Shown here piece by piece: positions 6,716 through 13,646 of a stretch of DNA of 21,621 bases (the first letter of the stretch is position 1; each line of letters starts with the position of its first letter). This DNA is from JBKPNZ01 sp046732895 (GTDB lineage Bacteria > Actinomycetota > Thermoleophilia > Solirubrobacterales > 70-9): NCBI GenBank assembly GCA_046732895.1, contig JBKPNZ010000049.1, positions 1 through 21,621 on the forward strand, given 5' to 3'. The notes under the pieces are model-generated. The model was not told the origin of the DNA and searched no databases. It saw only the letters and a program-made list of their open reading frames with translations. A program made the translations under genes and the position numbers.

Positions 6716-7708
6716 CTAGGACCACTCGGGCCCGAAGAGCGGTGGGCGCGAGACGATCGGCTTGAGGACCAGGGCCTCGCGGACCCGGTCGGCGATCCCG
6801 CGCGCGGTCAGCCCGAAGTGCTCCATGCACGCCTCCCCGGTGCCGGACAGGCCGAACTCGTCGCCCATGCCCACGCCGAAGATCGGGACCGGGTGCTGCT
6901 CCGCGGCCACCTCCCGTACGGCATCGGCGAGCCCGCCGGTCAGCCGGTGCTCCTCAGCGGTGACCGCCACTCCGGTCTTAGAGAGCGACTCGAGGATCGT
7001 CTCGGACTCGAGCGGCTTGATGATCGCGACGTTCAGGACCTCGGCCTCGACCCCGTCCTCGCGCTCGAGCGACTCGGCAGCGTCGAGCGCCCGCCAGACC
7101 ATGTGGCCGGTGGCGATGATCGTGATGTCCTTCCCCTCGCGCAGCACGTCAACCCCGCCGCCGAGCGTCTCGGGGATCTCCTCGTAGACGATCGGAGTCG
7201 AGGGGCGGCCGAACCGCATGTACATCGGCTCGTCGCTCTCGTAGGAGTCGAGCGTCGCGCGGTAGGCCTGGTTGTAGTCGGCGGGAACGATCACCTGCAT
7301 CTTCGGCATCGCCCGCATCAGGGCGATGTCCTCGATCATCTGGTGCGAAGCCCCATCTTCCCCGAGCGAGACGCCACCGTGCGAGGCTCCGATCCTGACC
7401 GGAAGCTCGTTGTGGGCGATGCCGAGGCGCACCTGGTCGTATGCGCGCCCGGCGGCGAAGATCGCGAAGGTCGAGCAGTAGGGGCGCTTGCCGGTCGCCG
7501 CCAGCCCGCACGCCATCGACATCATGTTCGCCTCGGCCGCGCCGACGTTGAAGAAGCGCTCCGGGAAGCGCTTGCCGAACTTCATCGATTGGGTCGAGAC
7601 GGCCAGATCCGCGTCCAGCGCCACGACGTCATCGTGAGCCTCGCCGAGCACGACGAGTGCGTCGCCGTAGGCGTGCCGCGTTGCGGTTGGCTCAGTCTTC
7701 GCTTCCAT
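6716..7708 (-). CDS. Transketolase, C-terminal (Pyr and C-terminal domain) subunit
   Basis: This is the second half of a split transketolase, which transfers two-carbon ketol units between sugar phosphates using thiamine diphosphate. The 330 residues contain the pyrimidine-binding domain. FFNVGAAEANMMSMACGLA at 52-70 holds the likely catalytic glutamate E59, and EDGASHQMIEDIALMR at 117-132 is typical of the family. The transketolase C-terminal domain runs from about 185 to 320. The gene overlaps the N-terminal subunit by 17 bases, as expected for stoichiometric coupled synthesis. DXS and pyruvate dehydrogenase E1 beta share this fold, but the paired N-terminal subunit favours transketolase. 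The specific sugar substrate cannot be read from sequence. Confidence 0.92.
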   Translation of the reverse strand: MEAKTEPTATRHAYGDALVVLGEAHDDVVALDADLAVSTQSMKFGKRFPERFFNVGAAEANMMSMACGLAATGKRPYCSTFAIFAAGRAYDQVRLGIAHNELPVRIGASHGGVSLGEDGASHQMIEDIALMRAMPKMQVIVPADYNQAYRATLDSYESDEPMYMRFGRPSTPIVYEEIPETLGGGVDVLREGKDITIIATGHMVWRALDAAESLEREDGVEAEVLNVAIIKPLESETILESLSKTGVAVTAEEHRLTGGLADAVREVAAEQHPVPIFGVGMGDEFGLSGTGEACMEHFGLTARGIADRVREALVLKPIVSRPPLFGPEWS

Positions 7709-8690
7709 CGTCTCCCGTGGCGTCCTGAAGCGCCTTTGTCTGCTCGTCGAGCTTCTCCATCAGCTCGTCGAGCGCCTCGTTCGCCTGCTCAGGGCTCGGC
7801 GGCTTGCCGTGGAATCCGAAGCGGCCCTCCATCGACGAGACGCCCCGGCCCTTCCGGGTCTGGGCAACGATCGCCGCCGGCCGGTCCAGGGTGCGGCTGC
7901 GCTCGAGCGCCTCGACGACGGCGCCCATATCGTGGCCATCGATCTCGACGGCATCCCAGCCGAAGGACTCGAACTTCGCGCGCACGTCGCCGGTGTCCAT
8001 GACCTCCTCGGTCGTGCCGTCGGTCTGGAGGTGGTTGTAGTCGACGATCGCCGTGAGGTTGGTGAGGCCGAAGTGCGGTGCCGCGGTAGCGGCCTCCCAG
8101 GTCTGCCCTTCTTGGCAGTCGCCGTCGGAGAGGACCCCGAACACCTGCGCCATGTCATCCAGGCCGTCGAGCCGCAGCGCGAGGCAGATGCCGACGCACA
8201 TGGACAGGCCCTGGCCGAGCGAGCCGGTCGAGACCTCCACCCCAGGCGTGCGGTTCATGTCCGGGTGGCCCTGGAGCGCGCGGCCGATCTGGCGCACGCC
8301 CATCAGCTCCTCCAGTGGGAAGTAACCGTGGTGAGCCAACGCCGCATACTGGATCGGCGCCGCGTGGCCCTTGCAGAGAACGAACCGATCGCGCTCAGGC
8401 CAGCCCGGGCTCTCGGGGTCGTGGCGGAGGACGCGGTAGTAGAGGGCGGCGAGGATGTCGGCGGCCGAAAGCGAGGAGTCCAGGTGCCCGGACTTCGCGA
8501 CGGCCAGCATCCGTACGCAATCGATCCGCAAGAGCGTCGCCCACCGCTCGAGCTCGGCGATCGTGGGGACGTCCTCGGTGCGATCCCGCGTACGCGCCGG
8601 CGGCTTCGGGTCGGGGACCGGCTGCAGATGCCTCACGGCCGCGAGGGTACCGGGGTCGGGTTCGGCCGGATGGCTTGCGGCGGAGGCCAC
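7692..8690 (-). CDS. Transketolase, N-terminal (TPP-binding) subunit
   Basis: This is the thiamine-diphosphate-binding half of the split transketolase (332 aa). Family features are AKSGHLDSSLSAADILAALY at 65-84, LCKGHAAPIQYAAL at 105-118, STGSLGQGLSMCVGI at 154-168, and the metal/diphosphate motif SDGDCQEGQTWEA at 188-200 with N219 downstream. Residues 1-42 are a low-complexity leader not needed by the fold. The GTG start at 8690 is supported by TAGGTT six bases upstream, suggesting a leaderless transcript; a later GTG at codon 19 is an alternative. With its partner it probably feeds the non-oxidative pentose phosphate pathway, although specialised split transketolases also exist. Confidence 0.92.
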   Translation of the reverse strand: MASAASHPAEPDPGTLAAVRHLQPVPDPKPPARTRDRTEDVPTIAELERWATLLRIDCVRMLAVAKSGHLDSSLSAADILAALYYRVLRHDPESPGWPERDRFVLCKGHAAPIQYAALAHHGYFPLEELMGVRQIGRALQGHPDMNRTPGVEVSTGSLGQGLSMCVGICLALRLDGLDDMAQVFGVLSDGDCQEGQTWEAATAAPHFGLTNLTAIVDYNHLQTDGTTEEVMDTGDVRAKFESFGWDAVEIDGHDMGAVVEALERSRTLDRPAAIVAQTRKGRGVSSMEGRFGFHGKPPSPEQANEALDELMEKLDEQTKALQDATGDDGSED

Positions 8691-8696
8691 CTGGTG

Positions 8697-8702
8697 AACC
8701 TA
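8697..8702 (-). promoter_or_regulatory. -10 hexamer for a leaderless transketolase transcript
   Basis: The minus strand reads TAGGTT, then CACCAG, then GTG at 8690. A TANNNT hexamer six bases before the start codon fits leaderless transcription. No clear -35 hexamer is visible. Confidence 0.45.
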
Positions 8703-8777
8703 CGAGGCACCAAGGACAGAAACTCGATCGGCCCGCGCCCCCAAATAGCGGCCTCTCCTCACCGAGTTGCACGAAGC

Positions 8778-8792
8778 GACGACATTGTCGTC
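8778..8792. promoter_or_regulatory. 15-bp palindrome, possible operator
   Basis: GACGACA-T-TGTCGTC is a perfect inverted repeat with seven-base arms and a one-base centre. It lies in the 122-base gap between the MFS gene's 3' end and the transketolase start, about 88-102 bases upstream of the latter. A repressor site is plausible. It lacks a T-run, so a terminator is unlikely. The regulator is not recognisable. Confidence 0.3.
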
Positions 8793-8812
8793 AGGAGGTG
8801 ACAAACGCCGCT

Positions 8813-10015
8813 CTACCGCAGCGTCCCGCGCCGCACGAACGCAAACGCGCTCGCCACGACCATCGCCCCGAACCCGCAGGCGATGGCGAGTCGCGGGCCG
8901 GAGGAGTCGACCAGCTGCCCGGCCAGCGCCGCGCCCACCGCCGATCCGCATCCGTAGAGGGTCGCGAGCCACGAGAACGCCTCGGCGCGGCTTGCCGGCG
9001 CGAAGCGCTCGATGCCCATGTTCCCCGCGATCGTGAGCGGGGCGAAGCAGGCGCCGCTCACGACCGAGAGCAACCCGAGCATCGCAAGCGAGTCCGCCGC
9101 GACGAGCGGGGCCAGACCGATGGCAGCCAAACCGGCGAGCGCCGGATACAGGCGGACGGTCTGCTCAGGCTCTCGTGGGCGGAGGCCATAGAGGTAGCTG
9201 CAACTCCCGATCCCGAGAGCGATCGCGGCAAGCAGATAGCCGGCGCTCGCGGGCGAGCCGTGCTCGGTGGCGAACGCGGGATAGGCGACGTCGAGCAGGC
9301 CGAAGTTGAGCCCGAAGAAGACGACGGTCCCGAGGATGGTCCGCATCGCCGGGCCCCCGGGCGGCGCCAGTCCGGCATGCGCGGAGTCGACGGGCCCGTG
9401 CGCACGGGTCTGCGGTGCGGTCATGAACGCAACGGTCCCGATCGCAACCAGCCCAGCGGACGTGGCGACCGCCAGGGTCGGCGACCCGACCGCGATCAGA
9501 AGACCAGCAAGCAGCGGGCCCGTGAGGAAGCAGAGCTCCCCGATCATCGTCAAGACCGCGAAGCCGGCGTGCTCGTCGCCGCTTGCGGAGATCATCTCCC
9601 CGAACACCGTCCGGAACGACGAGCCGACGGGCGGCAGGATCGCGCCGGCGGCGAACGCGAGGGCGATCAGCACCGCTCCCGGAGCTCCGAGCTTGCCCGC
9701 CACGATCAGGCCCACGTCAGACAGGAGCGAAGGGACGAGCATGATCGCCAGCACCGGCGCGGGGCCGAGCCGATCTACCAAGCGCCCACGCAGGGGCGCC
9801 AGGGCGAGCGACCCCAGGGTGTCCGCGGCCAGGACAAGGCTGGCGGTGCCGAACGATCCGGTCACCTCGCGCGCGAAGAGCACGAAGGCGACCGGCGCCA
9901 TCGTCATCGCCGCCGTCACGCAGACGTACGCGCCGGTCAGGCGGATGACACCCGGCATCCGCAGGACCCGGGCGTATCCGCCGCGAGATTCGGCCGTCAG
10001 CTCGGCTTCGTCCAC
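8813..10015 (-). CDS. MFS transporter, 12 transmembrane segments
   Basis: This is a major facilitator superfamily permease. The open frame extends upstream to 10270, but that part lies inside the acetyltransferase gene in another frame and encodes Arg-rich non-membrane sequence. I therefore chose GTG 10015, giving 400 aa and overlapping the acetyltransferase stop by 19 bases. About six hydrophobic helices precede a loop near residues 205-225, and six follow. A motif A-like loop (APLRGRLVDRLGPAP) sits between helices 2 and 3. The family exports drugs or metabolites by proton antiport, but the substrate is not deducible. The overlap suggests cotranscription with the acetyltransferase. An ATG about 20 codons further in is an alternative start. 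Confidence 0.85.
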   Translation of the reverse strand: MDEAELTAESRGGYARVLRMPGVIRLTGAYVCVTAAMTMAPVAFVLFAREVTGSFGTASLVLAADTLGSLALAPLRGRLVDRLGPAPVLAIMLVPSLLSDVGLIVAGKLGAPGAVLIALAFAAGAILPPVGSSFRTVFGEMISASGDEHAGFAVLTMIGELCFLTGPLLAGLLIAVGSPTLAVATSAGLVAIGTVAFMTAPQTRAHGPVDSAHAGLAPPGGPAMRTILGTVVFFGLNFGLLDVAYPAFATEHGSPASAGYLLAAIALGIGSCSYLYGLRPREPEQTVRLYPALAGLAAIGLAPLVAADSLAMLGLLSVVSGACFAPLTIAGNMGIERFAPASRAEAFSWLATLYGCGSAVGAALAGQLVDSSGPRLAIACGFGAMVVASAFAFVRRGTLR

Positions 10016-10557
10016 TCGTCCCGCAGCAGGCCGAACCAGACGACGTCGAGGACGCGCCCGCGCTCGAAGTTCCTGGCGCGCATCACTCCCTCGCGCGTGA
10101 AGCCCAGGTCCTCCGCGAGTCTGATCGTGGGCGTGTTCTCGAGCAATGTGGTGAGCTCGACGCGCCGCATTCCGAGGCCGTCGAATGCCCAGTCGATGCT
10201 CAGCGAGATCGCGGCACGCGCGATGCCCTGCCCTCGCGCTCCCGGCGCCAGCCAGAACCCGACCTCGCAATGGCGGTGGCGCCAGTCGAAGTGCATGAGG
10301 ACGATCACCCCCACGAAGACGTCATCGTCGACGGTGGTGATCGCCAGCTCGGCCGCCTCCCCCTCAGCGGCTGCATCGGCCATCCGCGGCAGCCGCGCAA
10401 GCGCGGCCGTCTCCTCCGGGTCCTCCTCAACCCCGATCGCCACTCCCAGCTCCGGGTCGTCGCGGAACGCCTGGGCGAAGGCCCGCGCGTCGTCGGCGCG
10501 CATCGGCCGCAGGCGCACATGGCCGTCCGTCAGCGAGTCGGGCAGGTCGATGCGCAT
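9997..10557 (-). CDS. GNAT-family N-acetyltransferase (RimJ/RimL-like)
   Basis: This is an acetyl-CoA-dependent acetyltransferase of 186 aa. The opening LPDSLTDGHVRLRPMRADDA is typical of RimJ/RimL-type enzymes. The acetyl-CoA motif A lies in EVGFWLAPGARGQGIARAA at 98-116, with R108-G-Q-G-I-A113. The family motif B region shows LENTPTIRLAEDLGFTREG at 139-157, including N141. It may modify a protein N-terminus or a small amine; the substrate is unknown. The ATG at 10557 has no ribosome binding site, but AAGAGT (or TAAGAG) stands six to seven bases upstream, so a leaderless transcript is possible even though the upstream operon ends only 17 bases away. Confidence 0.9.
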   Translation of the reverse strand: MRIDLPDSLTDGHVRLRPMRADDARAFAQAFRDDPELGVAIGVEEDPEETAALARLPRMADAAAEGEAAELAITTVDDDVFVGVIVLMHFDWRHRHCEVGFWLAPGARGQGIARAAISLSIDWAFDGLGMRRVELTTLLENTPTIRLAEDLGFTREGVMRARNFERGRVLDVVWFGLLRDEWTKPS

Positions 10558-10563
10558 CGGCCG

Positions 10564-10570
10564 ACTCTTA
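10564..10570 (-). promoter_or_regulatory. -10-like element for a leaderless acetyltransferase transcript
   Basis: The minus strand reads TAAGAGT-CGGCCG-ATG. The block AGAGTCGGCCGATGC is identical to the sequence at the SnoaL-like gene start at 18471. The hexamer is imperfect (AAGAGT or TAAGAG) compared with TANNNT. Confidence 0.3.
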
Positions 10571-10574
10571 CAGG

Positions 10575-11075
10575 TCAGACGATGACCAGGGAGCCGAGCA
10601 CCTGGTTCATTCCCGCGATGGCCGGCGGGCCATGACGGCGTGACCCGATCACCGCATAGAGGCAGAACGGGCGCTCCCCCACAGTGAAGAACCGCTGGAG
10701 CCCGGCCTGGTCGCGCCGATGCACCATCATCGTCTCGGGGCTGAACTCACTGGGGTCGAGCGACCGCGGCGCAACCGGATCCGAGAACAGGCCGGTCCCG
10801 GGCACGAGGTTCTCGTCGGTCTGGTACTCGACCAGGGCAAGGAACCCGGCCCGCTCCGGCATCCGGATCGTGGCGTCGGCGCCGAAGTCGCCCTCGGCGC
10901 CGGTGAGCGGGAAGCTCGCAGCGTGCAGCGTCGCGATCCGGCCCTCGACCGACCCGTCGAAGCCGGGCAGCACGGAGCGCGGCGAGGGACCCTCGGCCAG
11001 CCGGGGCCGGCCGTAGATGCGCCCGTCCCAGCCGGACGGAAGCTCCACCTCGATCCCGTGTGCCGCAACGCTCAT
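10575..11075 (-). CDS. Uncharacterised 166-residue protein, last gene of the mau-like operon
   Basis: I do not recognise this family. The product is 166 aa with no signal peptide or membrane helix and only one cysteine, so it is probably cytosolic. The pattern of short alternating hydrophobic stretches (GIEVELPSGW, GFLALVEYQTDE, RPFCLYAVIGSRRHG) suggests a mainly beta fold, perhaps a two-layer sandwich. It ends in MNQVLGSLVIV. The gene lies four bases after the polytopic membrane protein and has a GATGAGG ribosome binding site before its ATG, so it is very likely translated from the same message. Any role in the exported-protein system is inferred from position only. Confidence 0.75.
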   Translation of the reverse strand: MSVAAHGIEVELPSGWDGRIYGRPRLAEGPSPRSVLPGFDGSVEGRIATLHAASFPLTGAEGDFGADATIRMPERAGFLALVEYQTDENLVPGTGLFSDPVAPRSLDPSEFSPETMMVHRRDQAGLQRFFTVGERPFCLYAVIGSRRHGPPAIAGMNQVLGSLVIV

Positions 11076-11079
11076 GACC

Positions 11080-11685
11080 TCATCCCGCCCCGATCACCGC
11101 GACCACCGCCAGCGCTGCCAGCACCAGCTCGCAGCCCAGAGTGAGCAACCGCGCGCGGGGCTCCCACCGAGCCAACCGCGCCCCGAGCGCCCGCAGGGCA
11201 GGCGGGTCCGCGACCCCAGCCCCCACGACGACCGTGGCGGCGCGAAGAAGTCCGAACGTCCCGCCGATCGCGATTCCAACGAGGACGTCGCCGCTGAGCA
11301 GGCAGGCCGCGAATGCGACATACACCGCGGCGGTGGAGACGATCGTGACGACCCCGGCCCCGAGCTGGAACCCGAAGCCGATCCCATAGACCCAACCCCG
11401 ATAGGCACCGAGCCAGCGCTCGTCGACCTGGCGCCGGACCGTGGGGAGCCGCAGGCCGAGGACGCCGAGCTCGAAGGCGACGCCGGCCAGTAGCAACCCG
11501 CCGACCACCGCGACCCGTTCCCAGTCGGCACCGCTCGCCGCACCGAGCGTGAGTGCGCCGGCCCCCGCCAGCAACCCGCCCAGAAGCGCGCCGCCCGCGG
11601 TCGCGCCGAGGAGCATGAAGGCAAACGTCACGCCCCATCTGAACCCTCGGCCCCGCTCGCCGAGCGGAGTGATGCTCGTCAGCAT
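11080..11685 (-). CDS. Polytopic membrane protein, possibly MauF/CcdA-like
   Basis: This 201-residue integral membrane protein has about five hydrophobic segments near 19-45, 57-78, 107-130, 134-156 and 179-199. A conserved-looking cytoplasmic or loop segment, LPTVRRQVDERWLGAYRGWV, spans 80-99. Glycine-rich helices and position beside MauE- and MauD-like genes suggest a relation to MauF or the DsbD/CcdA-type redox membrane proteins. The only cysteines are single ones near 128 and 185, however, and I cannot confirm that relation. If correct, it could feed or drain electrons for the thioredoxin-fold partner. The ATG follows a GAGGCGAG ribosome binding site nine bases after the small ORF upstream. 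Confidence 0.75.
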   Translation of the reverse strand: MLTSITPLGERGRGFRWGVTFAFMLLGATAGGALLGGLLAGAGALTLGAASGADWERVAVVGGLLLAGVAFELGVLGLRLPTVRRQVDERWLGAYRGWVYGIGFGFQLGAGVVTIVSTAAVYVAFAACLLSGDVLVGIAIGGTFGLLRAATVVVGAGVADPPALRALGARLARWEPRARLLTLGCELVLAALAVVAVIGAG

Positions 11686-11694
11686 CGACTCGCC

Positions 11695-11775
11695 TCAGGG
11701 CGACCACGTCGATCGCAGGGCCGCGACCGTCGCGGCGGCGAAGCCCAGCCCTATGAGGGCCGTGTCCGCGCTCAA
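11695..11775 (-). CDS. Possible 26-residue single-pass membrane peptide
   Basis: Between the thioredoxin-fold gene and the polytopic gene a short frame runs from TTG 11775 to TGA 11695. The start codon overlaps the preceding stop as TTGA, the arrangement used elsewhere in this window for coupled genes (ftsX/S41 protease). It would encode a peptide with residues 5-20 (TALIGLGFAAATVAAL) hydrophobic enough for one membrane helix and a short RSTWSP tail. It fills nearly all of an 86-base gap that is otherwise empty. No homologue is known to me; chance is possible for so short an ORF. Confidence 0.35.
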   Translation of the reverse strand: MSADTALIGLGFAAATVAALRSTWSP

Positions 11776-12527
11776 GAGCGCTCCGTCGGTTCATCGTCGG
11801 GTGATCCCGTGGGATAGAGGCTCGGGTCTCCAGGCTGGATGCCGGCCGCCGCCAGCTCGTCCTCGACGCGCCGGGCCCGCTCGGCTCCCCCGGCCCTCCG
11901 CACCCGCACGCCGCTGACAGCCTCGGCGCCGTCGTCGATCGCGTCGCGCAGGAGCGACGCGACCTGGGCCCAACCCGAGGCCGCCCCCTCGCCGTGGACG
12001 GTGCCGCTCGGGCCGTCGACGTAGACGAAATAAGGGGAGGTGGGAACGTCATAGGCCTCCCACGCCGCCGAGGACATCACGACCTCGAGCTCCGGAGACG
12101 CCAGCTCGCGCAAGCGGGACGGGCTCTCGTGCGTCGTGTCCTTCGTGACCACGATGAGCCGTCCACCCCCCGGAATCTCGGGCGGCAGCGGGCCGGCGAA
12201 CTCACGCCAGAACGTCTCGCAGGTCAGGCAGCCGCTCGAGAGGAATGCGAGGAGCGTCGAGGGCGATCCGGGACCGAGCCCGATCTGCACCCCATCCCCC
12301 TGGAGCGAGGTGCCGGCGAGGTCGGCCGCGGGCGTCGTTCCCGTGCGCTCGGGCGGGGACGGCAGTCCCGCAGCGAGGCGATCGTGCCGAGCGCCCGCCC
12401 CGGAACCTGCCTCCTCAGTGGGCGGGCCGAGCCGCCGCAGGATCTCGGCATGGCTTCGCAGGAGCGCTACGACCATCAGCGCAAGCAGCACCAGGAGGAG
12501 GGTCTCGACGGCGACAAGGACGGTCAT
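11772..12527 (-). CDS. Membrane-anchored thioredoxin-fold protein, MauD-like
   Basis: This is a thioredoxin-like protein of 251 aa resembling MauD, which assists disulfide formation in the methylamine dehydrogenase light chain. A hydrophobic anchor at about 2-23 should place the rest outside the membrane. After a variable linker (35-75), STLLAFLSSGCLTCETFWRE at 90-109 gives the beta-1/active-site helix with CLTC (C100, C103). VPTSPYFVYVD at 161-171 supplies the cis-proline loop (P165). A polar C-terminal extension follows residue 205. The frame is open far upstream, but that part lies inside the MauA-like gene; the ATG at 12527, after a GAGGGTG ribosome binding site seven bases past the upstream stop, is the sensible start. 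Confidence 0.82.
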   Translation of the reverse strand: MTVLVAVETLLLVLLALMVVALLRSHAEILRRLGPPTEEAGSGAGARHDRLAAGLPSPPERTGTTPAADLAGTSLQGDGVQIGLGPGSPSTLLAFLSSGCLTCETFWREFAGPLPPEIPGGGRLIVVTKDTTHESPSRLRELASPELEVVMSSAAWEAYDVPTSPYFVYVDGPSGTVHGEGAASGWAQVASLLRDAIDDGAEAVSGVRVRRAGGAERARRVEDELAAAGIQPGDPSLYPTGSPDDEPTERS

Positions 12528-12534
12528 CGCACCC

Positions 12535-13119
12535 TCACGCCCCCGGGTTGCGCCCGAGCACCCGCGTGTGGTTGCGGTCGAGGCAGCCGGCATCCTGGCT
12601 GCAGACAGCGTTCTCCTGCATGTAGGTGCGGTTGCAGTTGAAGCCGGGGATGTGCGCGGGGTTGGTGCAGACCACGACGCGGCACCCGACCGCGGTGCGG
12701 CCGGAGATCTGCGTGTTGCACTGCCCGTAGCGGAAGACGTTGCAGGCGACCCGCCGCTCGCTGCAGGTTCCCTTCGCGCAGTGACACCCGTTGGGCGCGC
12801 TCTCGCCGGGCTTGACGTTGCAGTCGATGTAGTAGCGGACCTTCTCGTCCCCGCACAGGTTGTTCCCCTTGTAGTTCGTGCACTTCCACCAGCCGCCGAT
12901 GTACGACCAGCTGGGGCACGCGTTGTGGCCGTGGTTGATCGAGCAGCAGAACTCGGTCCAGCCATCCTGGCAGCGACTCCCCGACGAGCAGTCCCCAGGC
13001 CGAATCACGGCCCACGCGCTCTCGGGCCGCAGCAGATAGCGAAGCGGCGCGACTGACAGCGCCGAGCCGACCAGTGCGATCCGGGCGAGGAAGCCCCGGC
13101 GGGAGGTCTCGGTCGTCAT
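12535..13119 (-). CDS. Tat-exported cysteine-rich protein, methylamine dehydrogenase light chain (MauA)-like
   Basis: The 194-residue protein starts with a twin-arginine signal (TSRRGFLARIALVGSAL at 5-21, likely cleavage near 37). The mature part has 18 cysteines. By hand alignment with remembered Paracoccus MauA, eleven of the twelve MauA cysteines have counterparts: C-x5-C (44, 50), adjacent C58/C59, C68 before Pro, C80, C100 in YYIDC, C112-x-C114, C151 and C162. W77/W78 lie where MauA has the first TTQ tryptophan, but the second TTQ tryptophan, just before the C151 equivalent, is V150. TTQ formation is therefore doubtful and amine oxidation unproven. The start overlaps the MauE-like stop (ATGA). 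Neighbours suggest dedicated disulfide folding. Confidence 0.8.
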   Translation of the reverse strand: MTTETSRRGFLARIALVGSALSVAPLRYLLRPESAWAVIRPGDCSSGSRCQDGWTEFCCSINHGHNACPSWSYIGGWWKCTNYKGNNLCGDEKVRYYIDCNVKPGESAPNGCHCAKGTCSERRVACNVFRYGQCNTQISGRTAVGCRVVVCTNPAHIPGFNCNRTYMQENAVCSQDAGCLDRNHTRVLGRNPGA

Positions 13120-13646
13120 CGGGTCCCCCCGGTCTCCTCATAGGCGCTCCACAGGCCGGGAAGGAGGGTGAACGTGCAGTAGGCGAGGTAGACACAGCAC
13201 GCCACTCCGGAGCCGATCGCGATCGCCTCGAGCGGTGCACGGTCGGCGAGCGTGCCGACGTCCGGCGGCGGAACGACCACCGCAACCACGGCGACGGCGG
13301 CTGCACACATGTTGAGCGCGAGATGCACGGCGCTCGGCTCGAACGAGCCCTCGCCGAAGCAGCCGCACTCGGCAACCCCCGCCTGGCGCATCCGGGAGAT
13401 CGCCCCGGCGAAAGCCAGGTACGCGGCGGCGAGTGCCGCCATCGCCGCGGAGCCGGAGCCGATCAGGCACCAGGCCGCCACCGCGAGCTCGGCCAGCCCG
13501 ATCAAGCGAACGATCGACCGGCCACCCCTGATGCCGATCGCCCGAAGCGCGCTGTCGGTGGGGGACGGATCGTGAAGCTTCGCGAGGCCGGCCAGCGCCA
13601 GAAGCCCCGCGAGCGTCCACACGACCGGTGCGATCGCGGCCGCCAT
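13116..13646 (-). CDS. MauE/DoxX-like membrane protein
   Basis: This is a four-helix membrane protein of 176 aa resembling MauE, which with MauD is needed for correct folding of the methylamine dehydrogenase light chain. Hydrophobic segments lie near 7-22, 47-62, 66-86 and 105-128, with another near 140-165. The MauE hallmark CGCFGE is present at about 94-99, preceded by a SRMRQAGVAE loop; a C-x-C of this type is a plausible redox site. The TGATG junction with the upstream gene gives an ATG at 13646; a GTG one codon earlier is also possible. The stop overlaps the MauA-like start. It probably shuttles electrons between the quinone pool and the thioredoxin-fold partner; that mechanism is inference. 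Confidence 0.85.
   Translation of the reverse strand: MAAAIAPVVWTLAGLLALAGLAKLHDPSPTDSALRAIGIRGGRSIVRLIGLAELAVAAWCLIGSGSAAMAALAAAYLAFAGAISRMRQAGVAECGCFGEGSFEPSAVHLALNMCAAAVAVVAVVVPPPDVGTLADRAPLEAIAIGSGVACCVYLAYCTFTLLPGLWSAYEETGGTR

Noticed and set aside
6161..8002. Plus-strand ORF of 613 codons
   Set aside because: It is antisense to the SnoaL-like and transketolase genes, whose motifs are clear, and it has no family features.
8792..8830. Perfect ribosome binding site AGGAGGTGA on the plus strand
   Set aside because: The only start it could serve leads into the antisense frame of the MFS gene; no real product is likely.
10016..10270. Upstream extension of the MFS frame
   Set aside because: It overlaps the acetyltransferase in another frame and encodes Arg/His-rich sequence without membrane helices, so the MFS start was moved to 10015.
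8315..10585. Plus-strand ORF of 756 codons, the longest in the window
   Set aside because: It lies opposite the transketolase, MFS and acetyltransferase genes and is Arg/Gly/Asp-rich without any fold; a long open frame is expected by chance at this GC content.
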